This document shows, piece by piece, positions 18,299 through 28,111 of a stretch of DNA of 64,000 nucleotides. The notes beneath the pieces were generated by a model. That model worked only from the letters and a program-made list of their open reading frames with translations, ran no database searches and was not told where the DNA came from. The stretch spans positions 962,288 through 1,026,287 of the forward strand of contig NZ_JHZF01000011.1 of the NCBI RefSeq assembly GCF_000688295.1, read 5' to 3'. The first letter of the stretch is position 1, and the number at the start of each line of letters is the position of its first letter. The translations under genes were made by a program, and so were the position numbers. The stretch is from Pseudooceanicola nanhaiensis DSM 18065. Its GTDB lineage: Bacteria > Pseudomonadota > Alphaproteobacteria > Rhodobacterales > Rhodobacteraceae.

Positions 18299-19291
18299 AT
18301 GAGCACCCTTACCACCACACTGGGCCGCATCGGGGGCGTGAACCTGCTGCCCTTCGCGGTCGCCGCCGTGGCCTTCCTGCTGATCGGCGCGCCCTCGTCC
18401 TGGGTGACGCTGACCATCGCGGGGCTCGCCATGGGGATGATGCTGTTCCTGATGGCCTCGGGGCTCAGCCTCGTCTTCGGGCTGATGGACGTCCTGAACT
18501 TCGGCCATTCCGCCTTCGTCAGCTTCGGGGCCTTCGTCTCGGCCACCGTGCTTGCCGGCCTCGGCGGCTGGCTGGCGGCGGACAGCTGGGCGCTGAACGC
18601 GCTGGCGCTGGCGGCGGCCTACCTCGCCGCGATCTCCTTCGGCCTCGTCGCGGGCTGGTTCTTCGAGACGGTCATCATCCGGCCCGTCTACCGCGACCAC
18701 CTGCGCCAGATCCTGATCACCATCGGCGCGATGATCGTGGCCGAGCAGACGATCCTCGCCTTCTGGGGCGGCACGCCCTTCTCGGTCGGCCGCCCGCATT
18801 TCCTCGAAGGCTCGTGGATCATCGGCGACGTCTCGATCGAGATCTACCGCGCCTTCGCCTTCGCGCTCGGCGCGGCGGTCTTCGTGATGCTCTACCTCGT
18901 GCTCAACCGCACCCGGATCGGGCTGCTGATCCGCGCCGGCGTCGAGAACCGCGAGATGGTCGAGGCGCTCGGTTTCCGGGTCGACCGGCTGTTCATCGGC
19001 GTCTTCATGCTGGGCTCGGCGCTGGCGGCCCTGGGAGGCGCCATGTGGGCGGGCTACGAGACCCTCATCACACCCCATCTCGGCAGCGAGTTGATGATCG
19101 TCGTCTTCATCGTGGTCATCATCGGCGGCCTCGGCTCCATCGAGGGCACGCTTCTTGGTGCGATCCTCGTCGGCCTGATGGCGAATTACGTGGGCTTCCT
19201 CGCCCCGAAACTGGCGCTCGCGTCGAACATGATCCTGATGGTCGCGATCCTGCTCTGGCGGCCGAACGGCCTGCGCCCGGCGGTGAAGTGA
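18299..19291 (+). CDS. Liv-type ABC transporter permease (LivH-like)
   Basis: Inner-membrane permease of 330 residues, with about eight hydrophobic segments. The family signature region MASGLSLVFGLMDVLNFGHSAFVSFGAF lies near residues 43-72, and the C-terminal coupling region contains ENREMVEALGFRVDRLFIGVFMLGSALAALGG. GGAGAG precedes the ATG by 5 bases. The stop TGA overlaps the ATG of the LivM-like gene by one base. Together with that gene it forms the membrane channel; the substrate is set by the binding protein at 15546. Confidence 0.93.
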   Translation: MSTLTTTLGRIGGVNLLPFAVAAVAFLLIGAPSSWVTLTIAGLAMGMMLFLMASGLSLVFGLMDVLNFGHSAFVSFGAFVSATVLAGLGGWLAADSWALNALALAAAYLAAISFGLVAGWFFETVIIRPVYRDHLRQILITIGAMIVAEQTILAFWGGTPFSVGRPHFLEGSWIIGDVSIEIYRAFAFALGAAVFVMLYLVLNRTRIGLLIRAGVENREMVEALGFRVDRLFIGVFMLGSALAALGGAMWAGYETLITPHLGSELMIVVFIVVIIGGLGSIEGTLLGAILVGLMANYVGFLAPKLALASNMILMVAILLWRPNGLRPAVK

Positions 19292-20376
19292 TGGAGAGCA
19301 CGATGTCCAACAAGTCCACCACCGGCGCCCTCGCCATCAAGGGGATCGTGGCGCTGATCGGCGCGCTCCTGCTCTTCGCGCCGTTCCTCTTCCAGGACGT
19401 CCGCTCGCTCGAGGTCGCGGCCCGCATCTGCATCTTCATCGTGCTGGTGGCGAGTTTCGACCTCCTGATCGGCTACACCGGGATCGTCTCCTTCGCGCAC
19501 ACGATGTTCTTCGGTTTCGGCGCCTACGGGGCGGCGATCCTGCTCAAGGAGATGGGTCCCGGCTGGACGCCGGTGATCCTCGGCGGTCTGGCGGGCGTCG
19601 CGGTCTCCCTCGTCTTCGCGGTGGCGATCGGGCTCCTGTCGCTCAGGGTGAAGGCGATCTTCTTCGCCATGATCACGCTGGCGGCGGCATCGGTCGTGCT
19701 CGTCCTCGCCTCGCAGCTGTCGCAGTTCACCGGCGGCGAGGACGGGATCACCTATCGCGCGCCGGACCTCTTCAAGCCGGCGACGAAGATCTTCACCGAT
19801 GCCGACGGCAAGGTCCTGTCGCTCTGGGGCGTGAAGTTCAACGGCAAGCTCGCGGCCTATTACTTCGTCTTCGCCTGCTCGCTCGTGCTCTTCCTGCTGA
19901 TGCTCCGCTTCGTCGCCTCGCCGCTTGGTACCGTGCTGAAGGCCATCCGCGAGAACGAGGCGCGGGCCGAGGCCATCGGCTACAAGGTCGTCGCCTACCG
20001 GACCTTCATCTTCTGCCTTTCGGCCACCATCGCCTCGCTCGCGGGCACGGTCTACGCGGTCTGGCTGAAATACACCGGGCCCGACACGTCCCTGTCGTTT
20101 GCCATCATGATCGACATCCTGCTGATGGTCGTGATCGGCGGCATGGGCACGATGTGGGGCGCTGTGATCGGCGCGGTGCTGATGGTCGTCGCGCAATACT
20201 ACCTGCGCGACCTGATGGGCGTCGCCTCGGAGGCGCTGACCGGCGTGCCGCTCCTGCCCGAACTGCTGGCGCCGGACCGCTGGCTCTTCTGGCTGGGGCT
20301 GATCTTCATCCTGCTGGTCTATTTCTTCCCCAAGGGGATCGCGGGCACCGCGATGGAGAAAGGAGCCCGCGCATGA
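19291..20376 (+). CDS. Liv-type ABC transporter permease (LivM-like)
   Basis: Second channel subunit, LivM type, 361 residues from the ATG at 19291 that overlaps the LivH-like stop (TGATG); an internal ATG at 19303 is a possible alternative. About nine hydrophobic segments are visible. The LivM pattern FDLLIGYTGIVSFAHTMFFGFGAYGAAILL and the conserved LKAIRENEARAEAIGYKVVAYRTFIFCLSATIASLAG are both present. Its stop overlaps the ATG of the hydrolase gene by four bases (ATGA), so the hydrolase is part of the same unit. Confidence 0.93.
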   Translation: MESTMSNKSTTGALAIKGIVALIGALLLFAPFLFQDVRSLEVAARICIFIVLVASFDLLIGYTGIVSFAHTMFFGFGAYGAAILLKEMGPGWTPVILGGLAGVAVSLVFAVAIGLLSLRVKAIFFAMITLAAASVVLVLASQLSQFTGGEDGITYRAPDLFKPATKIFTDADGKVLSLWGVKFNGKLAAYYFVFACSLVLFLLMLRFVASPLGTVLKAIRENEARAEAIGYKVVAYRTFIFCLSATIASLAGTVYAVWLKYTGPDTSLSFAIMIDILLMVVIGGMGTMWGAVIGAVLMVVAQYYLRDLMGVASEALTGVPLLPELLAPDRWLFWLGLIFILLVYFFPKGIAGTAMEKGARA

Positions 20377-21218
20377 CCGCGCCGCGCTTCTCCCTCGTGC
20401 CCGTCATGGACCACGAACTGCACGTCACCGAATGGGGCGAGCGGACCGGCAGACCGCTTGTGATGTGGCACGGGCTGGCCCGCACCGGGCGCGATTTCGA
20501 CGAGCTGGCGGCGGCGCTTTCGGACGAATATTTCGTGATCTGCCCCGACACCATCGGGCGGGGGCTCTCCAGCTGGTCGATGAACCCCGAAGCCGAATAT
20601 TCGGTCGAATACTACGCCGGGATCGCCGCGGACCTGCTGGACCATTACGGCTTCGGAAGCGTCGGCTGGCTTGGCACCTCGATGGGCGGAATGATCGGGA
20701 TGCGCCTCGCCTCCGGCCCGCATGCGGACCGGCTCGCCTGCCTGCTGATCAACGACATCGGCCCCGAGATCCCCGACGAGGCGATCCGCCGGATCGTCAC
20801 CTACGTGAGCGAGCTGCCCGATTTCACCACGCTCAGCGAGGCCGAGAGCTGGCTCCGCGCCGTCTACCGCCCCTTCGGCGAGGCCGGCGAGGCGTTCTGG
20901 CGGCGCATGGCGCGGACCTCGGTCCGGCGGCGGGCGGACGGGAGGCTGACGCTGCATTACGACCCGCGGATCACCGTGCAGTTCACCGCCTCGCGCGACG
21001 AGCTGACCACCTGGGACCGCTTCGCCCGGATCACCACGCCGACGCATGTCTTCCGCGGGACGGACAGCGACGTGCTGCCGGCCGAAACCGCGCAGCTGAT
21101 GGCGACCCGCGGGCCGCGGCCCGAGATCACCGAATTCCCCTTCGGCCATGCGCCCACCCTGTCACGGCCGCAGGACATCGCGCTGGTGCGAAAGCTCCTG
21201 GCCCGCTACTGGCCCTGA
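20373..21218 (+). CDS. Alpha/beta hydrolase coupled to the Liv-type importer
   Basis: Cytoplasmic hydrolase of 281 residues. The oxyanion region is MWHGLARTGRDFDEL. The nucleophile elbow GTSMGG has Ser103. The likely acid is in RGTDSDVLP and the catalytic histidine is in FPFGHAPTL. No signal peptide is present. Translational coupling to the LivM-like permease suggests that it acts on the imported compound, probably an ester, lactone or amide; this is inference. It ends with a 13-base convergent overlap with the mutarotase gene on the other strand. Confidence 0.88.
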   Translation: MTAPRFSLVPVMDHELHVTEWGERTGRPLVMWHGLARTGRDFDELAAALSDEYFVICPDTIGRGLSSWSMNPEAEYSVEYYAGIAADLLDHYGFGSVGWLGTSMGGMIGMRLASGPHADRLACLLINDIGPEIPDEAIRRIVTYVSELPDFTTLSEAESWLRAVYRPFGEAGEAFWRRMARTSVRRRADGRLTLHYDPRITVQFTASRDELTTWDRFARITTPTHVFRGTDSDVLPAETAQLMATRGPRPEITEFPFGHAPTLSRPQDIALVRKLLARYWP

Positions 21219-22204
21219 GCCGCACCGAAGCGATAGGCCACCCGGTGCCGGTAGGTCTGGCCGGGCTTCAGCAGCCAGTCCGGGAAGCGCGAATGATTGG
21301 GCGCGTCGGGCCAGACCTGCGTCTCGAGCGCGAGCCCCGCGTGCGGACCGTATTGCCGGCCCTCCAGCCCCTCGATCCGCGGAATGAGCGCGCCGTCATA
21401 GACCTGCAGCCCGGGCTCGGTCGTGTCGACCTCCATGCCCAGGCCCCCGGTCCCGCGCAGCAGCGCCACGGGCCGAAGCTCGGTCCGGCTGCGCCAGAGG
21501 CAGAAATTGTGGTCATAGCCGTGCCGGCCGATCTCGCGCGGGTCGCGGAAATCGAAGGGCGTGCCCTTCACCAGCGCCTCCTCGCCCGTCGGGATCTGTG
21601 CGTCGTCGACCGGAAGGTAATGATCCGCCGCGATCTGGAGGCTGTGCCCCCGCACGTCATCCGACCCGTCGAGGTTGAAATACCCGTGATGCGCGAAGCT
21701 GCAGGGCGTGGGCTTGTCCGTCGTGGCGGTGATGTCGAAGCTCAGCGCCCCGTCGCCGGGCAAGGCACAGACGACCTGAACCTGGAGGTTGCCCGGAAAG
21801 CCCATGTGCCCGTCGGGCATCTCGAGCGTCAGCGTGGCGCTCGTGTCCGAGAAGGCGGCGATCGTCCAGATCATCCGGCCGCTGCCCTCGGTGCCGCCGT
21901 GAAGCGTCGTGCGGCCCGCCTCGTTCAGGTCGGCCTGTCCGTCGCGCCCGTCGATCCGGAACCGGCCGCCCGCGATGCGGTTGGCGAAACGCCCCACGAT
22001 GGCGCCGAAATGGATCAGCGGGCCTTCGTAATCCGCGATCCGGTCCGAACCCAGCACCAGCGGGTGTGCCACACCCTCCATCCGCAGGTCCTGCAGGATG
22101 GCGCCGTAGGTCAGCAGGCGCGCGGTCAGCCCGCCGCCCCGGAGCGTCACGCATTCGACCTTGCGACCGTCCGACAGCGTGCCGAACGGCTCGATCCGGC
22201 TCAT
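21206..22204 (-). CDS. Aldose 1-epimerase (galactose mutarotase)
   Basis: Interconverts alpha and beta anomers of galactose or related aldoses and so supplies the anomer for oxidation. The 332 residues fit the family. Diagnostic stretches are FGAIVGRFANRIAGGRF, TLHGG, SFAHHGYFNLDGS (catalytic His) and the C-terminal LALETQVWPDAPNHSRFP (catalytic Glu). The start ATG at 22204 overlaps the stop of the lactonase gene (ATGA). It is the last gene of the long sugar operon. Its role fits the pathway, since aldose dehydrogenases use one anomer. Confidence 0.94.
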   Translation of the reverse strand: MSRIEPFGTLSDGRKVECVTLRGGGLTARLLTYGAILQDLRMEGVAHPLVLGSDRIADYEGPLIHFGAIVGRFANRIAGGRFRIDGRDGQADLNEAGRTTLHGGTEGSGRMIWTIAAFSDTSATLTLEMPDGHMGFPGNLQVQVVCALPGDGALSFDITATTDKPTPCSFAHHGYFNLDGSDDVRGHSLQIAADHYLPVDDAQIPTGEEALVKGTPFDFRDPREIGRHGYDHNFCLWRSRTELRPVALLRGTGGLGMEVDTTEPGLQVYDGALIPRIEGLEGRQYGPHAGLALETQVWPDAPNHSRFPDWLLKPGQTYRHRVAYRFGAAQGQ

Positions 22205-23049
22205 GCGATGACCCTGTGCTCGGCCTGCCCGGTGACGCCCGGATCGACCGCGTAGGTGATGCCCTGCGCCGTGTCGGGCGCCTCGATCCCCTGGCAGGCG
22301 GTGGTGACGATCATCTCGTCCAGCCCGGCACCGCCGAAACAGGGGCAGGAGGCATGGCGTCCGCCCACCTCGATCGCGCGGTCGAAACGGCCGTCGGGCA
22401 GGTAGCGCGCGACGCGGGCGGCCCCCCATTGCGCGCTCCAGAGCCCGCCCTCGCTGTCGACGACCGACCCGTCCGGGTTCAGCCCCTTCTCGCGCAGATC
22501 GACGAAGACCTCGGCCGGGCCCTCGGGCCAGCCTTCGGAATCGAGCGGCAGGACCCAGATCCGCTGCCGCCGCGTGTCGGCGTAGTAGCCGCTGCGCCCG
22601 TCGGGCGAGAAGCAGATCGAATTGGGGATCGTCACCTCGGGCACCAGCCGCTCGACCGAGCCCTTGTGGAAGCGGTAGATCGCCCCCGCGCGGCTCTCGG
22701 CCGACTTGCCCATGGTGCCGATCCAGAAGCCGCCCATCGGATCGGCGCGGCCATCGTTCGAGCGGGTGACGTCGTTCTCGGCCTCGAGCGCCACGATCGG
22801 CTCGTGCCCGCCCGAGCCGATGTCGAATCGGCGCAGCCCGGTCTCGGTCGCGATCATCAAGGTGTCGCGGTCGATCCAGCCCGCGGCCGAGGCCATTTCG
22901 GGCAGGTCCCACTCCAGCGCCTCGTCCTGCGTCCGCGACAGAAGGCGCCGGCCGGTGATGTCGAACCAGAAATACTGCTGACGGTCCGGGTGCCACAGCG
23001 GCCCCTCGCCCAGCTGGCAGACCCTTGCATCGAAAGTGACGTAGCTCAT
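22201..23049 (-). CDS. SMP-30/gluconolactonase family sugar lactonase
   Basis: Calcium- or zinc-dependent beta-propeller lactonase of 282 residues that opens aldono-lactones made by the aldose dehydrogenase. Metal- and substrate-site stretches are LGEGPLWHP (Glu15), [30 protein letters not shown] and [18 protein letters not shown]. It is cytoplasmic, with no signal peptide. It begins at the ATG overlapping the dgoA stop (ATGA) and overlaps the mutarotase start in the same way. Context points to galactonolactone and arabinonolactone as substrates. Confidence 0.92.
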   Translation of the reverse strand: MSYVTFDARVCQLGEGPLWHPDRQQYFWFDITGRRLLSRTQDEALEWDLPEMASAAGWIDRDTLMIATETGLRRFDIGSGGHEPIVALEAENDVTRSNDGRADPMGGFWIGTMGKSAESRAGAIYRFHKGSVERLVPEVTIPNSICFSPDGRSGYYADTRRQRIWVLPLDSEGWPEGPAEVFVDLREKGLNPDGSVVDSEGGLWSAQWGAARVARYLPDGRFDRAIEVGGRHASCPCFGGAGLDEMIVTTACQGIEAPDTAQGITYAVDPGVTGQAEHRVIA

Positions 23050-23654
23050 CCGCGGCAGACCTCGTCATAATGCGCCACGATCGCGGCGGCGCGCGTGGCC
23101 ACCGTAGCGGCATCGTCGCCCGGGCGGTAGAGGGCGGATCCGATGCCCAGCCCCGTCGCGCCTGCGGCATGCCAGGCGGCAAAGGTTTCGGGCCCCGTCC
23201 CGCCGACCGCGAAGCACCGCGTCTCCGGCGGCAGCACCGCCCGGATCGCGCGCAGCCCTTCGGGGCCGATCACCGCGCCGGGGAAGATCTTGAGCCCGTC
23301 CGCCCCCGCGCGCAGGGCCGTGAAGCATTCGGTCGGCGTCATCACCCCGGGAAAGGACATGAGGCCGCGCGCCCTGGTCTCGGCGATCACCGACGGGTTG
23401 CAATCGGGCGAGACGATCAGCGTGGCGCCGGTCTCCGCCACCTGCCGGACCTCCTCGGGGCTGAGCACGGTGCCCGCGCCGATCTGCGCGCGGTCTCCGA
23501 AACGGCGGACCATGGCCCCGATGCTGCGCAGCGGGTCGGGCGAATTCAGCGGCACCTCGATCCGGTCGATCCCGGCCCCGATCAGCGCCTCTGCCACCGC
23601 GAGCGCGTCCCCGGGCGGCAGCCCGCGGAGGATGGCGATGATCGGCCGGCTCAT
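23046..23654 (-). CDS. dgoA: 2-dehydro-3-deoxy-6-phosphogalactonate aldolase
   Basis: Cleaves 2-keto-3-deoxy-6-phosphogalactonate to pyruvate and glyceraldehyde-3-phosphate, the last step of the De Ley-Doudoroff galactose route. The 202 residues belong to the KDPG/KDPGal class I aldolase family: catalytic Glu33 in [11 protein letters not shown] and the Schiff-base Lys122 in [23 protein letters not shown] is typical of the KDPGal-specific members. The start ATG at 23654 overlaps the dgoK stop (ATGA). A longer upstream open frame is ignored because it runs into dgoK. Confidence 0.93.
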   Translation of the reverse strand: MSRPIIAILRGLPPGDALAVAEALIGAGIDRIEVPLNSPDPLRSIGAMVRRFGDRAQIGAGTVLSPEEVRQVAETGATLIVSPDCNPSVIAETRARGLMSFPGVMTPTECFTALRAGADGLKIFPGAVIGPEGLRAIRAVLPPETRCFAVGGTGPETFAAWHAAGATGLGIGSALYRPGDDAATVATRAAAIVAHYDEVCRG

Positions 23655-24550
23655 GCCGCCGCCTCCAGTGCCGCCCGCGCGGCGCGGAGGCCGCGGAGCG
23701 TGATCTCTCCGGCCGGGACCATGCCGACCACTGCGCCCTGCCCGCGGAGCGCGCCCGCATAGAGCGCGGCCAGCGGGTCGTCTCCGATCACCGCGAGCCG
23801 TCTCTCGCCCCAGAGCGTCCGGGTCGCGGCCAGCTCGGCCCCGATCAGCAGGCCCGAGAGCCGCGCCCAGGCGACATCGCCCGGCAGATCGGAGAGCAGC
23901 GCCTCGGCCCGGAGCGGGAAGAGCGCGAGCGGCAGCGCCTCGGGATGGGCGATCGCCTCGGCCAGACCGCGGGCGAACGCCGCCTCGTTCCAGCCCGCGC
24001 TGATCGAATGGCGCAGCAGCGAGCGTTCGGTGAGCAGCGCGAAGATCTCGCCGGTCATGGTGGTGCGGAAATGCGCGACCCGGCCCTCCGTCACGCGGAC
24101 CCATTTGCAATGGGTGCCCGGCAGGCAGAGCACGCCGTCGAAGCCCGGATCGGTGGCGAGGAAGCCCGCGATCTGGGTCTCCTCCCCGCGCATCACGTCG
24201 GCGGGGGCGGATTGGCAGAGGCCGGGCAGGATGTGGACCTGCAGGCGCCGGTCCGCGGTCTCGACCGCGACCGCATGCGTGCCCGCGGGCGCGCAGGGGA
24301 TCGGAAGATACGCCGCCTCGCGCCAGCCGGTCCGGGCGCCGGCCATGCCGCAGACCAGCACCGGCAGGCGCGCCGTCCCCGGCAGCAGGTCGCCCAGCAG
24401 GTCGAGCAGGACGCCCTCGTACTCCGTGCTCTCGAGCGCGCCCATGCCGCGGGGCGATCGCCGCTCGGCCAGCACCGCGCCGTTCCCGTCGAGCGCCCAG
24501 AGCCGCATGTTGGACGTGCCCCAGTCGACCGCGATCCAGGCAGGCCTCAC
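23651..24550 (-). CDS. dgoK: 2-dehydro-3-deoxygalactonokinase
   Basis: Phosphorylates 2-keto-3-deoxygalactonate with ATP. The 299 residues carry the ASKHA phosphate-binding motif [14 protein letters not shown] at residues 8-21, then [16 protein letters not shown] and [17 protein letters not shown], typical of DgoK. The start is taken as the GTG at 24550, whose GTGA overlaps the stop of the permease gene; upstream in-frame ATGs lie deep inside that gene. It precedes dgoA, so the kinase and aldolase are coupled. Confidence 0.92.
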   Translation of the reverse strand: MRPAWIAVDWGTSNMRLWALDGNGAVLAERRSPRGMGALESTEYEGVLLDLLGDLLPGTARLPVLVCGMAGARTGWREAAYLPIPCAPAGTHAVAVETADRRLQVHILPGLCQSAPADVMRGEETQIAGFLATDPGFDGVLCLPGTHCKWVRVTEGRVAHFRTTMTGEIFALLTERSLLRHSISAGWNEAAFARGLAEAIAHPEALPLALFPLRAEALLSDLPGDVAWARLSGLLIGAELAATRTLWGERRLAVIGDDPLAALYAGALRGQGAVVGMVPAGEITLRGLRAARAALEAAA

Positions 24551-25521
24551 GCGAGCCCCCCGGAGAACCGCGCCGAGGTCAGCCGCAGGAGGCCCTTCTG
24601 GAGCACGATGAACAGAAGCAGCAGCCCGCCGATGACGATCTTGGTCCACCAGCTCGACAGCGTGCCGTCGAAGACGATGTAGGTCTGGATCAGCCCCATG
24701 GTCATAACGCCGATGAAGGTGCCGAAGACGAAGCCCGAGCCGCCCGTCAGCAGCGTCCCCCCGATGACCACCGCGGCGATGGCCGTCAGCTCCGTCCCCA
24801 CGGTGGCGAGCGGGTAGCCCGAGCCGGTGTAGACCGAGAAGACGATGCCCGAGAGCCCGGCCATGAAGCCCGAGAAGGCGTAGATGCCGACCGTGGTCCG
24901 CCCGACCTGCACGCCCATCAGACGCGCCGTGTTCTCTCCGCCGCCGAGCGCGTAGACACTGGCGCCGAAGCGGGTCCGGTGGGCGATGACCATGCCGACG
25001 GCGAAGCTCAGCAGCATGACCATCCCGATCAGCGTCAGCCGCCCCTTGCCGGGCATCAGGTAATAGGCCTTGCGCAGCATCTCGTAGAACGGATCGTCGA
25101 TCGGCACCGAGTCGATCGTCAGCATGTAGGCCGCGCCGCGCGCGAGGAACATGCCGGCCAGCGTCACGATGAAGGGCGGCATGGCGAGGCCGTGGATCAG
25201 CCCGCCCATGGCCGCGCCGAAGGCGGTGGTGACGATCAGCAGCAGCACGAAGACAACCGGCGCGGGCAGCCCGGTGTCACGCAGCATCACCGCGATGAAG
25301 ACCCCCGAGAAGGCGATGACGGAGCCCACCGACAGGTCGATCCCGCCGGACAGGATCACGACGGTCATCCCGACCGCGACGATCCCGAGATAGGCGTTGT
25401 CGGTCAGCAGGTTCCCCAGAACCCGGGTCGAGAGCATGTAGGGGAACTGGATGTAGCAGATCACGCAGGCCACGAGAAAGATCGCGATGGTCGCGTAGAG
25501 CGGCAGCAGCCGGGGGTTCAT
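24547..25521 (-). CDS. yjfF: Sugar ABC transporter permease, YjfF-like (galactofuranose type)
   Basis: Inner-membrane permease of 324 residues of the BPD_transp_2 family used by ribose, xylose and galactofuranose importers. The conserved region [27 protein letters not shown] is near residues 50-76, and [21 protein letters not shown] follows. It begins at the ATG at 25521 overlapping the stop of the YtfT-like gene and ends overlapping dgoK. By family and gene order (binding protein, ATPase, two permeases) it matches E. coli YjfF of the YtfQRT-YjfF system. Substrate assignment rests on this similarity. Confidence 0.87.
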   Translation of the reverse strand: MNPRLLPLYATIAIFLVACVICYIQFPYMLSTRVLGNLLTDNAYLGIVAVGMTVVILSGGIDLSVGSVIAFSGVFIAVMLRDTGLPAPVVFVLLLIVTTAFGAAMGGLIHGLAMPPFIVTLAGMFLARGAAYMLTIDSVPIDDPFYEMLRKAYYLMPGKGRLTLIGMVMLLSFAVGMVIAHRTRFGASVYALGGGENTARLMGVQVGRTTVGIYAFSGFMAGLSGIVFSVYTGSGYPLATVGTELTAIAAVVIGGTLLTGGSGFVFGTFIGVMTMGLIQTYIVFDGTLSSWWTKIVIGGLLLLFIVLQKGLLRLTSARFSGGLA

Positions 25522-26537
25522 CGGGCGTGCTCCTTGGTCGTGGCGGGCGGCGGACCCTCGCGGACGGAGCGGCGCCAGAAATACCACTCGGTCGCGAGCC
25601 GGGGCGATTGCAGGACGAGGATGATCACCACGAGCCCCGCCTTGATCACGAGGTTGTATTCCGAGGGGAAGCCCGCCAGCAGGATCCCCGTGTCGATGGT
25701 CTGGATGATGAGCGCGCCCAGAAGCGCCGCGGCGATGGAGAAGCGCCCCCCGAGCAGGGAGTTCCCCCCGATCACCACCGCGAGGATCGCGTCGAGCTCG
25801 AGCCAGAGGCCCGCGTTGTTCGCATCTGCCCCCCGGATGTCGGCCGCCGTGATGATCCCCGCGAGCGCGGCGCAGAGGCCCGAGGCCATGTAGACCGCGA
25901 TCAGGAGAACCAGCGCGTTGACCCCGGCGAGCGCCGAGGCGCGGCGATTGATCCCGATGGCCTCGACCAGCAGCCCGAGCGCGGTGCGGCGCATGAGCTG
26001 GGCCATGACGACGCCGGTGACGATCCAGATGACGGCCGGCACCGGCATCCCGAACAGCGTGCCCGAGCCGAACCAGGCGAAGCCCGGGTCGGTGAAGGTC
26101 AGGATGCGGCCCTCGGTGATGAGCTGCGCGATGCCGCGCCCGGCGGTCATCAGGATCAGCGTCGCGACGATCGGCTGGATGCCGATCACCGCCACCAGCA
26201 CCCCGTTCCAGAGCCCGGCGAGCAGTCCCGCGCCGATGGCGAGCGCCACCGCCGCCCAGAGGCCCATGCCCCCCGCGATGGCCCAGGCCGCGACAGCCCC
26301 GCAGATCGCGATCACCGTGCCGACCGAGAGGTCGATCCCCCGTGTCGCGATCACCAGCGTCATGCCGATGGCGAGCAGCGCGACCGGGGCGGAGCGTTTC
26401 AGGATGTCGATCACGGGGCCCACGAGGCGGCCCCCGGACATCGAGATGTCGAGGAAGCCCGGGAAGAACAGCGTCACCAGCAGGCAGACGGCCAGCAGCG
26501 TCACGATCTGCGGCGCGAGGCGGCGGAGGGTCTGCAT
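25518..26537 (-). CDS. ytfT: Sugar ABC transporter permease, YtfT-like (galactofuranose type)
   Basis: Second permease of the YtfQRT-YjfF-type system, 339 residues, with multiple hydrophobic segments. The family motif GMTLVIATRGIDLSVGTVIAICGAVAAW is near residues 57-84. The conserved loop region RRASALAGVNALVLLIAVYMASGLCAALAGI fits the EAA-like coupling region of this family. The stop overlaps the start of the YjfF-like gene (ATGA) and the start overlaps the ATPase stop by one base. Confidence 0.87.
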   Translation of the reverse strand: MQTLRRLAPQIVTLLAVCLLVTLFFPGFLDISMSGGRLVGPVIDILKRSAPVALLAIGMTLVIATRGIDLSVGTVIAICGAVAAWAIAGGMGLWAAVALAIGAGLLAGLWNGVLVAVIGIQPIVATLILMTAGRGIAQLITEGRILTFTDPGFAWFGSGTLFGMPVPAVIWIVTGVVMAQLMRRTALGLLVEAIGINRRASALAGVNALVLLIAVYMASGLCAALAGIITAADIRGADANNAGLWLELDAILAVVIGGNSLLGGRFSIAAALLGALIIQTIDTGILLAGFPSEYNLVIKAGLVVIILVLQSPRLATEWYFWRRSVREGPPPATTKEHAR

Positions 26538-28048
26538 CAGGCGGCCTCCCCGTCCTTGCGCGCGTGCTGCGCGATGGCGTGCACGATGGTCTCGGTGGAG
26601 ATCCCCGCCCCGGTCAGCTCGGCCACGTGGCGCCGGTCGCGGACCACGATGACCCGGTCGGAGACGGCGATCAGCTCGTCGAGCTCGGACGAGATCAGCA
26701 GGACCGACATGCCCTCGTCGGTGAGCTGGTGGATCAGCCGCAGGATCTCGGCATGCGCGCCGACGTCGATCCCGCGCGTGGGTTCGTCGAGGATCAGGAA
26801 GCGCGGGTTCATCGCCAGCCAGCGCGCCAGCACCACCTTCTGCTGGTTGCCGCCCGACAGGTCGCCGACCGCCTTCTCCGCGTCGGACGTCCGGATATCC
26901 AGCCGCTCGATATACATCTCGGCCAGCCGCTGCTGCTCGGCCCGCGGGATGGGCCGCGCCCAGCCCCGGCGCGCCTGAAGCGCCAGCGCGATGTTCTCCC
27001 GGACCGAGAGGTCGGCGACGATCCCGTCCGTCTTCCGGTCCTCAGGCGCGAAGCCGAAGCCCGCCCGGATCGCGGCCCGGGGGCTGTCGAGCGTCAAGGG
27101 GCCCTCCTGGTCCCGCGCCGTCCCGGCGGTCGCGGCGCGCAGGCCGAAGAGCAGCTCCGCGCTTTCCGTCCGGCCCGAGCCGAGCAGCCCCGCGAGGCCC
27201 ACGACCTCACCCTGTCCGACCTCCAGATCGAAGCCCTCGATCACGCCGCGCCGCGCCATGCCCTCGAAGTGCAGCATCGGGGGGCGCCGGGCCTCCACGT
27301 GGCCCGCGTTCCGCGCCTCCACCTCGTCCTCGAGCGCATGGCCCAGCATGTGCTCGATCAGCCGCACGCGGTCGAGCGCGGCGATATCCTCGGTCACGAT
27401 GTGGCGTCCGTTGCGCAGCACCGTCACCCGGTCGGACAGGTCGAACACCTGGTCGAGGAAATGCGACACGAAGACGATCCCCAGCCCCTGCGCCCTGAGC
27501 CCGCGCACCACGTCGAAGAGCATCTCGACCTCGCGGGCATCGAGGCTCGCGGTCGGCTCGTCGAGGATCAGCACCTTGCCCGACAGCGCGACCGCGCGGG
27601 CAATCGCCACGATCTGCTGGATCGCGACGGAATAGGTCCCGAGGTCGCGGCTGACGTCGATGTCGAGCCCGTAGCCGTCGAGCATCCCCTCGGCCATCGC
27701 CTTCATCCCGCGCGAGGACACGAGGCCGAAGCGCCGGGGCTCGCGCCCGAAGCAGAGGTTCTGCGCGACCGTCAGGTTCGGCAGGAGGTTCACCTCCTGG
27801 TAGACGGTCCCGATCCCGAGCTCCTGCGCCTCGCCGGTCGAACGGGGCGCGACAACCGCGCCGTCCAGCGTGATCTCTCCCGCATCCGGGCGATAGGCGC
27901 CTGTCAGGCACTTGATGAGGGTGGATTTGCCAGCGCCGTTCTCGCCCAAGAGCGCGTGGACCTCGCCCGCGGCGAGATCGAAGCGCACGTCGTCGAGCGC
28001 CAGCGTGCCGGGGAAGGTCTTGGTCAGGGACCGGATGGTCAGAAGCAT
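26537..28048 (-). CDS. ytfR: Sugar ABC transporter ATP-binding protein, YtfR-like
   Basis: Double-domain sugar ATPase of 503 residues. The first Walker A GENGAGKS is at residues 35-42, and its Walker B is VLILDEPTASLD. The C-terminal half has the canonical signature [32 protein letters not shown]. This duplicated layout is shared by RbsA, MglA and YtfR. A stem-loop lies upstream, between it and the binding-protein gene. It powers the YtfT/YjfF permeases. Confidence 0.92.
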   Translation of the reverse strand: MLLTIRSLTKTFPGTLALDDVRFDLAAGEVHALLGENGAGKSTLIKCLTGAYRPDAGEITLDGAVVAPRSTGEAQELGIGTVYQEVNLLPNLTVAQNLCFGREPRRFGLVSSRGMKAMAEGMLDGYGLDIDVSRDLGTYSVAIQQIVAIARAVALSGKVLILDEPTASLDAREVEMLFDVVRGLRAQGLGIVFVSHFLDQVFDLSDRVTVLRNGRHIVTEDIAALDRVRLIEHMLGHALEDEVEARNAGHVEARRPPMLHFEGMARRGVIEGFDLEVGQGEVVGLAGLLGSGRTESAELLFGLRAATAGTARDQEGPLTLDSPRAAIRAGFGFAPEDRKTDGIVADLSVRENIALALQARRGWARPIPRAEQQRLAEMYIERLDIRTSDAEKAVGDLSGGNQQKVVLARWLAMNPRFLILDEPTRGIDVGAHAEILRLIHQLTDEGMSVLLISSELDELIAVSDRVIVVRDRRHVAELTGAGISTETIVHAIAQHARKDGEAA

Positions 28049-28070
28049 CGCATCGCCTCGGAAAGGATCA

Positions 28071-28100
28071 GGCCGGGAAGGGGCACGCCCCTCCCCGGCC
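28071..28100 (-). other. Stem-loop between ytfQ and ytfR
   Basis: Near-perfect inverted repeat from GGCCGGG (28071) to CCCGGCC (28100), with AGGGG and CCCCT forming the inner stem around a short loop. It begins 11 bases beyond the ytfQ stop and has no T-run. It would protect or partially terminate the ytfQ message. Confidence 0.75.
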
Positions 28101-28111
28101 CTGTCACGGCC

